A stretch of 64,000 nt of DNA from Amorphophallus konjac (taxonomy: Eukaryota; Streptophyta; Magnoliopsida; Alismatales; Araceae): contig CM040126.1 in assembly GCA_022559845.1 (NCBI GenBank), forward strand, positions 128,130,886 through 128,194,885, in the 5' to 3' direction. The number at the start of each line of letters is the position of its first letter. The first letter of the stretch is position 1. The translations under genes and the position numbers were made by a program. Positions 32,273 to 44,241 of the stretch are shown here, in pieces. The notes below the pieces were generated by a model that was given only the letters and a program-made list of their open reading frames with translations, searched no databases and was not told the DNA's origin.

Positions 32273-34661
32273 TGATGTGGACATCCCTCGCCCCCTCCAC
32301 TTCTTTTGAGGCTCGGATTGCTCATCAGCGTGCGCCATTATGTTTGTCATAATTTTATGAGTCTAGTCATGTAATTTTTACATTTTATTTGAGTCATCAT
32401 CATGTAATTTTCCCTTTATTTGAGTCATGTACCTAGGTTAGTAGGTTATCTACCAAAGTCTTGTGTCATTGTGTTGGTTTGATAGGCTATTGGGCCCAAC
32501 TAATGGGCTAGGCCCAGGGGCGCCCCTCCCTTGGAGTGCTTGGTCAATAGTTGTTTAGTCAGGGTCATTTTCATCCTAGGAAAAGTCCAATGCCTATAAA
32601 TAGGCCCCCACTCATCTCATATGTAACAACTTTTGGATGAATATTGAAATCCAAAATTCCAAATCCCACTAGACCTCTCTCTCATTATCTCTCTCTCTAT
32701 TGGGGTGGATTCCCCTCTCTCTTTTTCTATCTCTTCTCTCTCTCTCTCTCCACCCAAGGGGGGTTGCGCCCTACTCTCTCTCTCCTCCCCTTCCCAACCA
32801 CCCCTCTCCCACCTACCCCATTAAAGGCCTCGCCCCTTCCCCATAGCCCTCTTTACTCCACCCCCTAGTCCCAAGAGAGCTCCACCCAATCCCCACTCCA
32901 CCCTCCAACCCCCAACTACCCATTTCCCTTCCCCAAGCATCACTCCACCTTCCCAAGACACCTATTCCCATCCCCAAGACCACCATTGATCACCCACCAT
33001 CAAAGAAAATTCAAACTCACATTCCCTCCACCCACTTGTGCCTCCCTCACCTTCCTCCTCTCCCTTCAAGCCCAAATTCGTAGCTCCTCTCTCACCCACT
33101 GAAAACACCCCATTCCCGACCCCATTCTCCCTCTCCCTCACCTTAGAACACCCCCTCCCAGGCCCCCTCACAACTAGGGGTCACTCCCACACCTATTCAC
33201 GCCATTTCCGCTTCCATTTACCCCATTTCTCCCACCACCTTCCACCTATAGTTCACAGGTTACAGGTGGCAGAAGTCCAGCAACTTGCAGAAGGTGTCAC
33301 GTCGTCATCCTGAGGCTTATGAAGGCGCTTTATACATTTTCGGAATGTTCTTCGAGTCAGCTTTCCAACGGCGGTGGTTGCGTCATCGGCCGAACACCGA
33401 GCTGCCCGGGAGAGCCATTCTCTCCCGACTGCGTGAAGCTGCCCTGACAGGAGACCAGAGCCGGAGTGGAAGCTCATCTGCGACGTTCCTGTTGGGAATC
33501 TGATCAAGAGTTCTTCAGAAAAAGTCTTCTACTTCGAGTCTTCTACCATCCCCAAGAAGCAGAGTTCATTTTGGAGACCGGAGCTGAAAGTTATCAATTT
33601 TCTCCCCCGAGCGCGCGGTTCTGCTTCCCCTCTGTCTGCACCGACCCTCCTTCAGTGTTCAGATGCTACTAGATTACTCCAACATCATTTGGCATCCCTG
33701 TCAATTCGGCTTCGAAGTAGACCCATCAACGGTTCCAACGGCTCTGACGGAACCTGATTCCGAGCTCAGAAACGTTCGTGGCACCCTCTGCTTCTTGCTA
33801 TTGGGAACCTGCAGCTGTCCGAACAGAGGATCTGCTACCCTGTTCAAGCCCCTACCCCGACCAGCAGCAGTACCATAAGAAATCAAGAAAATTCTGGTGA
33901 CTTCCCGGTCCAGCTACGAAGAGTTTTCCACTGGTTTTGTCTTAAGAAAAAATCCAAAGTGGCCGCAGTGTCAAGAGAACTGACTGTCTGTCCAGAAGCG
34001 CAGAGAATGGTCAGAATTGGCTTCAGCAACCTTTTCTTGTTTCTAGCTTGATTTTCCCCCTTTCGCTTGGCCGGCTGAAGGCCCCTCCCTGCGTGGAGGT
34101 AGTTTTGGCTGTATCAACTTAACCCCCACCCCGAGATCCCCCCCCCCTTGCAAGGGGTGTAGTTCATGTATTAATTCAGGTCGTAGGTTTGAAGCTCCGT
34201 CGACGCGGCGTGCGGGTGCATACCCACGCCTCCCTGCTCGCCCCCGTCTCCGGCCGGAGTCGGCGTCTTCACGCCGGCTAGGTGAGCTTCGGTCCCTCTC
34301 TTGGCTGGTTTCAATTCATTGCTAGCATAGTATTATCGCCATTGTTTGGTCGGACGGTGAATGAGAGCTCGGCCCTAAATTGCTAGTGCCGTGAGTGACC
34401 ACCGCGGGCGAGTTGTGAGTGAACCATTACATCCCACACCCTTGGTGTGCTGGCCGCCCATGATTTGGGCATCCCAGGCCCATTTGGGGTTCTCCCCAAA
34501 GCTAGCCAACCTTTGGAGCCTCAAGGACCCGCCTCGGACCCTCTCCATCATCGCCAAGTTGCCTTCGGCACTAATGTGCGCCAAGCGAGTGAGCTCGCTA
34601 GTGTGAGTCCGCTGCCCAACTTGAATGCTTACAAAATAGGTCCAATGGTGGTTTTACATCA
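32273..34661 (+). repeat. Element B 3' LTR
   Basis: 2389 bp, TGATGTGGAC...GTTTTACATCA. The main length difference from the 5' LTR is a partial duplication near 32358-32405 (GTCTAGTCATGTAATTTTTAC... before GAGTCATCATCATG) and a shorter (CT)n run at 32735-32752. Confidence 0.95.
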
Positions 34662-36649
34662 GGGTATGAGCACACTTGCCCAGTAGGTATCTTCGTATCA
34701 ACATGAAGGCAATGTTTAAGTAATTAACATTTTCGCTCTAGGGAGTAAGATAAATAAAATGCGATAAAATATGCAATAAAACCAAAGTAATACCACAAGT
34801 AGCAAGATGTAGATCATGGATATATGAATGTTCATATAGAATGATAGCAAGATCAAGGAAGAATATGAGTGGCCTTTCATGAAATAAGAATGTACTTGCA
34901 TGTAACGAGAATGTACTTTTCATAACCTTAAAGGTCATGCACTAGAAAGTCATGTAACAAGAATGTACAATTTCATGTAGAGCCTCGCAGTTTTCACTCG
35001 TCTATAAAAAAAGTACTCCCAGCATAATGCGACGCTAGTATTTTATCATATCCCATGGTTTATAGCATATTTTCGGCAATCAGCCGAGGGGGCTAGTGTC
35101 GAGCCCTTGGACACAATCAGTGCCCGATCCGCATCTTCAAGTTATAAATCAAGCTACTTCCACAAGAATTATCAATAAAGTAGGCCAACAATGCAACAAG
35201 TCATGATCACAATACCAAGGTAAGAATGCACCAATTAAGAACATATGAGAGTTCAAAGATGAATTAAGAACAAGGTCATGCCACAGAAGAAATTCGGCAA
35301 GATAACAACACATTTCAATAGTTGTAATAATTCATTAATAACTTATTGAGTAAGGTGTTGGGTTCTAGATAATCAATAGACCATCTAGGAACATAGGAAA
35401 AATCAACCGGTGGGTCAAACCTCGGGTTAAGCATAGCTGAGATAGAAATGGTCATGTTTGGGCCGTTTCATGATATAACGGTCACAGCCTGGCCACAACT
35501 TGAAAGTGGTGGTCCTGGGATGGCCGCAACTCAGACAGAGTCGACGCATGAAGAAAGAAGAGTCGAGACAGTGAAACGTCTGGGAGATAGCGGTCACGGG
35601 AAGGCCGCTACTTGACAGTTGCGGTCTCCTGGATGGCCGCTGCTAGCCAGGACTCAGAAAAATACCGGTCATGTGAGTGCTTTCTAGACAATTGGGCTTT
35701 GAGGGTACAACCAGCTCGACGTCCTATTGGGAATCCCAGGCTCGCGGAGACTTACGGAGGCCTTGAAACAAGATAACCTAGTCCAGTGGAAGGAATATCC
35801 AACGGAGAGGATCACAAGTCCAAGAGAGTGTTCCTATCAAGTGAAAAGTGTAACTAATGGCCCTCTACCGGGATATGCATCATATACTTATGATAGACTA
35901 AAGATGAGAGTGGATCGTATAAAAACAGTGATCAATCATCAATAACACAAGTTCATAAACAATGTAGAAATAACTTTAATACAAACTATATGAATTTTGG
36001 CATGAAAATAGCATAAGTTTAAAATAGGTATTTAAAACATGATAGACATGAAACCTAGCATGTTTAATGCACAATATAACCAAGTTTATAAATGTACATC
36101 CATAACTAGGAATGAGGCCTAATTACCTAGGCTTAACGTATATATAATAGGGTCAATCTGCAATCTGTTTGGTGTTAACAAATGCAAAAAAATGAAACCT
36201 AGTAGCGGTCTTGACAGAACCGCCTATACACAGTAGCGGTCGTTTGGGAACCGCTATTAGACAATAGCGGTCACTGGTAGACCATGTCTAGCCTTGTAAC
36301 AGAAAGGGGATCATTAGGTCATGCAAGGCCTAACTTAAGGAAAGAAATGCATGTAAGCATTCTAGACAGGAAGATATACATGTTTACAACAAAATAAAGT
36401 CACGGAGATGCATGGTTTTTCTGGATTAAGCCAAGATTATCATCTTTGTGGTTAAGGGTGCAGGAATATGATGCTATAAATACTATGCATGCGTGATCAT
36501 AAGAAAACATGAAATTCTCTAAGTACAGTGCATGAGATCACGAGAAAATTCAGGGTCTTTGTTCCTAACATGTTAATTTAGCCTTTTCATGAGATAACCT
36601 ACCTCTGGAAGTGCTCCTAAAGATCAAATTTTTGACTGGAAGTCGCTGC
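34662..36649 (-). repeat. Tekay LTR, middle segment
   Basis: Resumes with the duplicated GGGTA and TGAGCACACTTGCCCAGTAGG, collinear with 21500-23470 of the solo LTR, up to the target GCTGC (36645-36649) of the next insertion. It contains 19-20 bp dyads at 35449-35640 and 36205-36280. No coding capacity. Confidence 0.88.
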
Positions 36650-38396
36650 TGTAGATATATTTCTCATCCCATCCGTTCTTCTAATGCATTCCCAATGTGT
36701 ATCCTACCATATCCGACATGGGAAATGAATGAAGACAGAAGGAAAGGGAACTGTAAAAACCTGTGATCGCCACCAAGGTGCCGGACGTGATGAACACGCC
36801 GTACCTTGGAAAGAGGGAGAGGTACTCGCCTGACCTGCAGCGCTGGAGAGATATACGGCTCGGAAAGAACCTCCTATAGGATGCACGGTCTCACGATAGA
36901 CCGTTTAAGAACGCTGCAGAAGATGCGGGATGAAGCACTCCTGGAAGTTGAACGCCTCTGTCACGACCGCAGGAAGAAGAAGGACGGTCCAGGTAGCACC
37001 GCACGTGTCCTTGAACGGATGGTAGAGAACCGCGTAAGACCACCATGCCAGAAGTCACAAAGGGTCCAACCTCCACCCTCTCCATCCGGCCAGAGGGGAT
37101 GGGCCTCGTGCTAGGGATTGCTGACCTGTAAAACAACGTGAAAACACAAAGAGAAAACCCGAATTAGAACTGAAAAGTGTAGTTGATGCCAAAATAATAA
37201 GAAATGAACATGAATGAGTGGAAAGGGGGGTACCTGGGGGATTTTAAACCCCTAGGGTGTCATAAACGTGGGTGGGTGTGTGCATGGCAATGAAGGTGAA
37301 GAAAAACGTGGGGAAAAAGTGAGAAGAGTGATGCATGCAATAAAAAAAAAGGACAAAACGTATCAAACACGCAAGACTTGAAAACTAGACTACTCCCTGA
37401 ACCGGAGGCTTATATGGACGTGGAAAGCCTCCCTCCTTGGTGCTAGGTCACTCAAGAATGCGGCAAGGCTTCGCCGTCAACCAAAAATCTCCCCCCCTTT
37501 CAAACCCGACCTTTAGGGTCTATTTATAGAGCACCTAAAGTCCTAGCTCGGAATTAGGGTTTAGAGGCATTTTCAGGTCAAGATTATCAAACAAAAGATC
37601 AAGATAATTAAATTATCTTTTATTCAGTCGAAACGGCACTCAAAATGGTTCATTATCCGTGGAGAAAATGACGGGAGAAGTTAGGGATGAAACCACGGAT
37701 AGAGAGATAAAATCTGTTGAAATTTAGAAATCGAACGGATGAATGGTCTTACGATAGACCATTCAACGGTATGTGTGGCCACGTTTCCATGCCGTCCAAC
37801 CCCGTCCGTGGAAATTCAAAATAAATCATAAATAATCCAATTTATCCATCGAACTGACTGAAATCCTCACCGTTGGACTCTCATAGATGAACGGCTCAAA
37901 TGAGACCGTTCAAAGGTAGAGCGGCCAAAGACAAACCGTTCTAGCCTTGTCGGTGATAAATAGATTAATTGGATAATCATCAGAGAAAACTACCAAGCGT
38001 AGGACTCTGAGAGATGAGCGGCTACCATCCGTCCGTCCATTAAGTTGAACGGCTAGGAGAGGACCGCATAAATGCTTGTCGGTGGAAATTCAAAAAATTA
38101 ACTAAAATATTCCAAAATAGATGAACGGTCCACAGTCAACCGCACATTGATTGAGCGGCCAGGGATGAACCGTACATGTACATGGGTGTTGAAACTCATA
38201 GAAAAGCCCAATCAACCAAAACCAAGGCCCGTTAAGCCCTGAATCAACTCGGACCTAACCAGGGAGGAGGGCTACCCATAAAATTGGCCCAAAATATGCC
38301 TGAAAATAGCCCCAACGAGTGATGGAGAACTCGAGGCATCAATAAATGGGAGTAAGAGGAATGACTCAACTTATTAGCAAAAAATGGGCGTCAACA
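36650..38396 (-). mobile_element. Solo LTR of another gypsy-type element
   Basis: 1747 bp with TG...CA ends (TGTAGATATATT...GGGCGTCAACA) and a perfect duplication GCTGC (36645-36649, 38397-38401). Read on the minus strand it starts TGTTGACGCCCATTTTTTGC and has a TATA box CTATAAATAG near 37521-37512, so it is minus-oriented. It is not collinear with the Tekay LTR but carries the same kind of CGGY...RCCG dyads (36885, 37743, 37890-37940, 38018-38180). No coding capacity; the frames at 36806-37136 look like chance frames. Confidence 0.82.
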
Positions 38397-38401
38397 GCTG
38401 C

Positions 38402-39331
38402 TGGCTCCTGCGTGTCCTGCGTGGAACTACTTATTTCCAGGACTTCTAACTCTTCAACCTCTCTTCCTAAGTTCATGAAATTTGGAGGATAGGTAGAAGG
38501 TACAAGGACAGTAATAAGATCTAAAGGTAGAACTTGAACTAACCTCGTTTAGGGCTCCTATTTTCTTCCTCTTCTGTGGACGGACGTCCTATTTTCTGTG
38601 CGGTTTGTAGCAAAACAAAAACTTCTGGGGCTTCTAGATCCTTAGAGACTTGAGCTCCTAGCACGAAAATTGGAGAGCTGTTAGACATCATAAAGGAGAA
38701 CAAAATCTTCAAAAGGTATTACCTGAGATGGTGTCTCCTTACCTTCGAAAAATGTGATCCAACATTCAGGTTCGCTCGGGTCGAAGTTAGGTCTATTTAT
38801 AGGGTTTGAGTTAAGGTTTGAGGGATTAACTCGATCTAGGAGTTATAAATTGGCTCAAATTAATCCCTAAGAGTCATATACTAAGTTTCTAGGCCAGGTA
38901 GCTTCGATCCATGGCGAATGGGACATGAAAAATCTAATCTTTCCACATCTCTTACTGTTGCGTTCACAGAAGATGGTAGCGGTTACCTTGCCACCGCTAT
39001 TGTGAGAAGGCGGTCGCGCGATAGACCGCGTTCTCACGGTTAAATATGAAATTTTATGATTATCTCCCCTTTATCCCGTTTATTAGCCTATTTATCCAAT
39101 TTAAATTCGAAAAGAGCCCTAATTACGGCTCTAAAAATGGGCTTGGGCCAAAAGGTCTTAGGTGATGGTTTGTGGGCCTAATTTAAGTGGGCTTAACCCA
39201 TTGGTTAATGTAGGGCCTTTGGATTTATTTAATTAACCCATAATTCATTTAATAGCCCATTAATTCTTTTTAAATGCTAGTAAATGGTTTTTAATTGCTG
39301 AAAAATTCCTAGAAAATTCCTGGATGTTACA
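38402..39331 (-). repeat. Tekay LTR, inner segment (LTR start)
   Basis: Collinear with about 23480-24408 of the solo LTR, including GGAGAGCTGTTAGACAT, the minus-strand TATA (CTATTTATAGGG, 38793-38804), and a dyad GCGGTC-gcgcgata-GACCGC at 39010-39029. It ends ...GGATGTTACA at 39331; on the minus strand the LTR begins TGTAACATCC. Confidence 0.9.
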
Positions 39332-39344
39332 CCCTCCCCCACTT
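39332..39344 (-). other. Polypurine tract, Tekay element
   Basis: Minus strand AAGTGGGGGAGGG immediately before LTR start TGTAACATCC. Confidence 0.9.
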
Positions 39345-39404
39345 AAAGAGAATTTGGTCCCCAAATTAAACATATGGTTTTACGGAGAGTGCATTGTACT
39401 TTCA

Positions 39405-40058
39405 AATTAATAGTTCAGGGAATCGTTTGCGCATGGCTTCTTTTGTTTCCTATGTGGCTTCTTGATCTTGGCACTTATTCCATCGGACTTTTACCATGGG
39501 AATAGTCTTATGGCGAAGCTGACGTACCTCTTGATCAAGTATTTTGAGTGGTCTTTGTTCGTACGTCAGATCCTTCTGTATCACCAGATCCTCATGACTT
39601 ATGATATGAAAGGGGTCATAGACGTACCTCTTGAGCATGGATATATGAAATATGTCATGGATGCCAGATAATTGCGAAGGCAATGCCAATTGATAAGCAA
39701 CCTCGCCAACCCTTTCAAGAATTTCAAAAGGGCCAATGAATTGCGGGGTAAGCTTGCCTTTAATGCCAAATCTTTGAATTCCTTGACCTAGGGAAACTTT
39801 GAGAAATACATGATCTCCCACTTGAAACTCCAGGTCTCTTCTCTTGATATCAGCATGGGTCTTTTGTCTATCTTGAGCCATCTGGTGTCTTTCTCTGATC
39901 AGCTTTACCTTTTCTGTCATATCATGAACAAGATCAGGGCCTAGAAGTTGTCTTTCTCCAACCTCATTCCAGCATATAGGTGAACGGTAACTCCTACCCA
40001 TATAGTGCCTAGAATGGTTCCATTTGAAGGCTAGATTGATAGCTATTATTGTAAGCAA
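39405..40058 (-). pseudogene. Tekay integrase end and chromodomain
   Basis: Minus strand reading: YRSPICWNEVGERQLLGPDLVHDMTEKVKLIRERHQMAQDRQKTHADIKRRDLEFQVGDHVFLKVSLGQGIQRFGIKGKLTPQFIGPFEILERVGEVAYQLALPSQLSGIHDIFHISMLKRYVYDPFHII. This is the classic chromovirus integrase tail with its GPF module. The chromodomain follows (EQRPLKILDQEVRQLRHKTIPMVKVRWN...QEAT), with a TAG at 39450-39452 where Trp is expected; the frame then continues ETKEAMRKRFPELL to about 39405. Chromodomains of this group direct integration to heterochromatin. Tekay/Del lineage, by overall similarity. Confidence 0.93.
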
Positions 40059-40540
40059 ACTCCACTAGAGGCAAGTGCTCATGCCAACTTCCACCAAAAT
40101 CAATTGCATAGGCCCTGAGTATATCTTCCACCACCTAATTGATTCTTTCAGTTTGGCCATCGGTTTGTGGATGAAATGCAGTACTGAAATTCAACCGGGT
40201 CCTTAATGAATGTTGTAGACCCCTCCAGAGTTAAGACGTGAATCGAGGGTCTCTATCAGATATAATAGTGACTGGAATTCTATGTAGTCTCATAATTTTA
40301 TTGATATACAAGGCAGCCAAAATATCCACGGACCATCAACTTTTAATAGGTAGAAAGTGAGCTGATTTGGTCAAGCGATCAATGATCACCCATATACCAT
40401 CATGTCCACCTCTTGTCTTAGGTAAACCCATGATGAAATCTATCCCTACACTCTCCTATTTCCACATTGGAATCTCCAAAAAATTTTGAAATCATGATAT
40501 TCCTTGATTGATATGTATCAAATTAGTATTGTTTTTAAAC
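40059..40540 (-). pseudogene. Tekay integrase core, decayed
   Basis: In shifting minus-strand frames I can read IPMWKWESVGIDFIMGLPKTRGGHDG, VIIDRLTKSAHF, a motif around SDRDPRF, NGQTERI, and AYAIDFGGSWHEHLP. There are many stops and small indels (for example near 40060, 40130 and 40360). The trace fades at about 40530-40540, upstream of IP(M)WKWE, where copia G sequence seems to begin. Confidence 0.75.
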
Positions 40541-41683
40541 ATCTGAAAATCTGGAACATGTCTAAGGGTAAATCTTGTCAGAGCAATGACTTTGGTCACT
40601 GAGAAACCATGTCCAAAGGACTGTGTCATGAGGTGCCATAGTTAACTCTGCTTAAGAATGATTGATAATCTGGCAGAGCAATGGCATGCACACTGAGAAA
40701 TACATCTCACTCATCAAAGAAATGATTTGTAGAGTGTCATGAAGTGTAAATGCTATCTTTGTTCTTATGAAGCATGACAGTTAGTCCTTCCAAGTGCTTA
40801 GGGATACTAGCGTCTAAACAACGTGTATCCTCTAGTTACAAGGGTGTACTAAACTCAAGTGCTCATAAAGATTGTTATGAAAATTGTTCCTGATCTAGTG
40901 TATCATTTGAAAATGTGTGCAAAAGAAATATTCTATTGGAACCCTTGATAGAAAAAAATGTTTTCTTATGTGTTTAACTTCAATACTATTGATTGCATCT
41001 CTTAAAGGAGTCTTTGAAATTGAGTGAGTAAGAAAGAAGAATGTTAAACAAGACTTTCAATATGAAAGCAATGTTCACTTTTATTAAAACTAATTTCAGA
41101 TATGAGTACAGAATGCTAATGAACAAGTCTTGCATACATCATATTCTGATATGACTTGTCAATGAAGATCATTCATAAATCTCTATAATAGAAAAGTCTG
41201 AAATACCTGTTTAATCAGATTTATGAAATTGATATCCCATTGAAAACTTTTCTCATTAATTCTGAATGCTTACTTTCTCACATTTGACTCCATTATTTCA
41301 GACCTAACTGTGCTTCATTCCAATCACTGTCCATCTAAGGGGGAGAATTCTTGCATGTCCCTGTGGTTCAATGTTCATTCATTTCTTTTAGGAGAGTATC
41401 TTGTCAGGGAGAGTTTTAGATGACAGTAACCCAGTTTGCATAATAGCTCCTATATCATCTCCCTCAACAGTCAATGATCATTCCATTCTTTTTGATGTTC
41501 TCAAAGGGGGAGAACTTGTGTGAGTCATCATTTGCATCACATCATGCACTTGCATCACATGGTGGTTTACATGCTCATTTTTGACTGAACTATTCTGTGT
41601 GGTGCATGTTCATGAACTATCATATGGTGTTTCATAATCATCATGATGAATCTATTGTAATGACTCATAATATTGCCATCATC
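40541..41683 (+). other. Copia G 3' untranslated region
   Basis: No coding signal. A-rich, with two PPT-like boxes, AAGGGGGAGAA at about 41338 and 41503, ahead of the main tract. No remnant of the 3' ORF seen in copia A is visible. Confidence 0.5.
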
Positions 41684-41697
41684 AAAAAGGGGGAGAT
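41684..41697 (+). other. Polypurine tract, copia G
   Basis: CATCATCAAAAAGGGGGAGAT next to LTR start TGTTGTG; the canonical form in SIRE elements. Confidence 0.92.
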
Positions 41698-41977
41698 TGT
41701 TGTGTCCCCTGTGGTTCTGGAGTTTTGATGATGACAAATATTATGCCTCATTATGTTTACATCATTGATGATATAATCTTGATGTTTATGATAAACTGAC
41801 AGAACAGCTTTTAAGGATGACTCACAGGTCATGAAGTCACCCAAGTCAAAAGTCAACCAGTGACAGGTAAGATCAGTGCATGCTCAGATCGGGTAATGCT
41901 CTGTCTACTCTCAGATCTGTATGCCTTATGCTTGATGATGTTTTAGCTGATATGCACAAATTGTTTTGTGCATCATT

Positions 41978-44160
41978 TAACAAGTCTGTACATTGTCTCT
42001 CATGCATTGCATGTTCAATGTACATACTTTCCTGTTGCAGACTGCTCTGTTAGTTCTCCTGCATACACTCAGTTCATATCTGCTATATGCATTCACTGCA
42101 TCGGTCCATGTTCTTGTGCCTGTATGTCTGTACATCCTCCAGTGTTTCATTGCATCAGTCATACAGTCTACACTCTTCATACATGCCATAGTCTATACAT
42201 TGCCTTGCCTCTTCATGCATATGCAAGTCTATACATTGGCATGCACGCACACAAAGTCTGCACATTCCTTTCTGTTATGTGTGTGCATCATTGTCAAGTC
42301 TATACATCATCTCTCTTAGCGTCTATATGCATAGTCCATGCATTGTCAAGTCTATATAGCTTGCCTTCATGGCATTGCAAGTCTATACATTGTGCATGGT
42401 TCAAAACAAGTCTGCACATTGTCTGTCGCATGTCACTCATTCAGAGTCTATACATCGTCAGGTTGCTTGATCATGCAATGTCTGCACAGTCTATACATCA
42501 GGTAGCAGCTCGTGACAGTTTGTGCATCCATGATCATTGTGCATGTAAGTCAGTACAACCTCTAGTCTGCATGAGTCACTAAGTCTGTACATGGTCCTGG
42601 CGCTCGCAAAGTCTATACATCATTCATCAAGTCTATATAGGATGCATTCATGCATAAACTCGTTCAAAGTCCATACATTATCCTGTAGCTTGCACGAAGT
42701 AAAGTCTGTACATTGTCCAGCGTATCACTCAGCGTCTAAGTGAGTGTGAACATTGCATCGCTAAGTTTATACAATGCATCGTCTCATGCATCGTCTCATG
42801 CATCGTCTTTCAAGTCTATGCATTGTAAGACCAAGTCTATACATTGCATGCAGGTAAAGTCTGTACAGCCCATGCTCAGGCTAAGTATGTACTTAGTCCT
42901 GTTTCATCGCATGGACATTTCATCAAGTCTATACATTTGTTGCATGCCTGCACATCAGTCAAGTCCATACATTGATCTATGCAGACAACATCAGTCAAGT
43001 CTATACATTGATCTGTGCATCACTATACTCAAGACACTAAGTCTGTACAGAGCTCGCAAAGTTTGTACATTCCTTAGCGTCTTGTGCATGCAGCATTTCC
43101 AAGTCTGTACATTGCATCATGTCCTTCAAGTATTTCCAAGTCTGTAGAGCATTTCATAGTCTGTACATTGCATCATGTGCTTCAGGCATTAGACGCAAAG
43201 TCTGTACATTGCCGCATCAAGTCTATACATTGTCCCTACACGCGCTGCAAGTCTATACATTGATGTCGCATTCATGCAAAGTCTGCATAGTGTCTCACAT
43301 TGGCAAAGTCTGTACATCGAGCAAGTCTGTACATCCGACCGTCTCATGTTGTCTCATACAAGTCTATACATTCGCATGCATTACACACAGCAAGTCTGTA
43401 CAGCCCAAGTCTGTACATCCACCGTCTTACCCAGTGTCTCATGCAAGTCTGTACACTCTTCATGCGTGTGCATAGTTCATGCATCTATTCGTTAACTAAG
43501 TCTATACATCGGTGAAGTCTGTACATCGTTGCAACTCTTTTGCTTCATGCTCGTCAAGTCTGTACAGCCTGCATTGCTCTCAAAGTCTGTACAGCGTTTG
43601 CATAGAATGCATTCAATAAAGTCTGTACATCCGTGTTCATGTGCACAGTTCGTGCATCAAGTCTACACATTGTCGCCTGCTCATGCAAGTCTATACATTG
43701 CTGTCTCATGCATTCTAAGTCCATACATTCGCTGCTGGCATGTCTATACATCGCCGCTTGTTTGTGCATCGATCAAGCCTGTACAGCCTGTGTCTGCATC
43801 AGTTCATAAGTCTATACATTATCTTCTGCACAAACACTAAGTCTACACATTGTAGCATGCACGATCAAACAGAGTCTGTACACACTTCAGCACTTAAAGT
43901 TTGAACATCCTTCAGTGAGTCTGTACACACGTTAGCACTTAAAGTCTGAACGTTCTTCAGCAGAGTCTGTACACACTTCAGCACTTAAAGTCTGAACATC
44001 CTTCAGTGAAGACTGTATACACTTTAGTGCATATGTGCATCTCCTTCAAGACAAAGTCTGTACACTCTTTATCTCTAAGTCTATACATTACTGCATATGC
44101 ATCTTTCATACTAAGTCTATACACGGCAGTCTTGAGTTACCCAGTAAATCTGTACATCTC
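41978..44160 (+). repeat. Dispersed GTCTRTACAT motif array in the copia G LTR
   Basis: I count about 40 copies of GTCT(A/G)TACA, mostly as AAGTCTATACATT or AAGTCTGTACATC, plus as many looser variants (AAGTCTGCACATT, AAGTCCATACATT, AGTCTGTACACAC). Nearly all point the same way. Spacing is irregular (about 14 to 70 bp) and the linkers are unique but rich in TGCATG and CATCGTC. Long open frames through it (for example 41968-42582) are by-products of the repeated word. Confidence 0.92.
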
Positions 44161-44221
44161 TCTAATATATTGTCTTATGACTGTGTGACAGGTATATCCT
44201 TCGAGAAGAAAGATGTCTGGG

Positions 44222-44227
44222 CACGTG
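44222..44227 (+). promoter_or_regulatory. G-box in the copia G LTR
   Basis: CACGTG within GGGCACGTGATCCGAGG. Copia C has GCACGTGATCCGAGA (54203-54216, minus) and copia D the mutated GCACATGATCCGATG (about 63901-63915) at the same place, upstream of the TATA box and next to AAAGAGGGCAC. Confidence 0.6.
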
Positions 44228-44241
44228 ATCCGAGGATAAAG

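Larger units (their letters stand above)
26990..34661 (+). mobile_element. Non-autonomous gypsy-derived element B (LARD-like)
   Basis: 7672 bp, flanked by a perfect duplication GGGTA (26985-26989 and 34662-34666). Two LTRs (26990-29350, 32273-34661) begin TGATG and end CATCA and differ at few sites by eye, so the insertion is comparatively young. A Met-tRNA primer site, a gag-like ORF, a second ORF, a relic of the integrase tail and a hairpin plus polypurine tract lie between. There is no protease, RT, RNase H or integrase core, so it would need another element's enzymes to move. Confidence 0.93.
26858..40540 (-). mobile_element. Ty3/gypsy Tekay/Del-type chromovirus (partial, minus strand)
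   Basis: The 3' LTR is 26858-39331, split by element B and a solo LTR. It is followed (in + coordinates) by the polypurine tract and the end of pol with integrase and chromodomain. Without the insertions the LTR is about 3.05 kb, which equals the solo LTR 21132-24408 minus the roughly 230 bp lost at the copia A junction. The internal region is cut at about 40540 where copia G sequence begins. The rest of the element is missing or displaced. Confidence 0.87.
41698..44241 (+). repeat. Copia G LTR, first part (U3)
   Basis: Starts TGTTGTGTCCCCTGTGGTTCTGGAGTTTTGATGATGAC, the usual SIRE LTR opening (TTTTGATGATGA). The motif array at 41978-44160 fills most of it. It ends with a G-box block GGGCACGTGATCCGAGG at 44220-44236 and the target duplication of the nested solo LTR (44237-44241). 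Confidence 0.88.

Noticed and set aside
36806..37136. ORFs on both strands as a small gene
   Set aside because: They lie inside the solo LTR, overlap each other on opposite strands and contain the dyad motifs; no domain.
41978..44160. Array as CRISPR, satellite or protein-coding region
   Set aside because: Spacing is irregular and linkers are not spacer-like; no fixed period; the open frames (for example 41968-42582) only reflect a repeated stop-free word.
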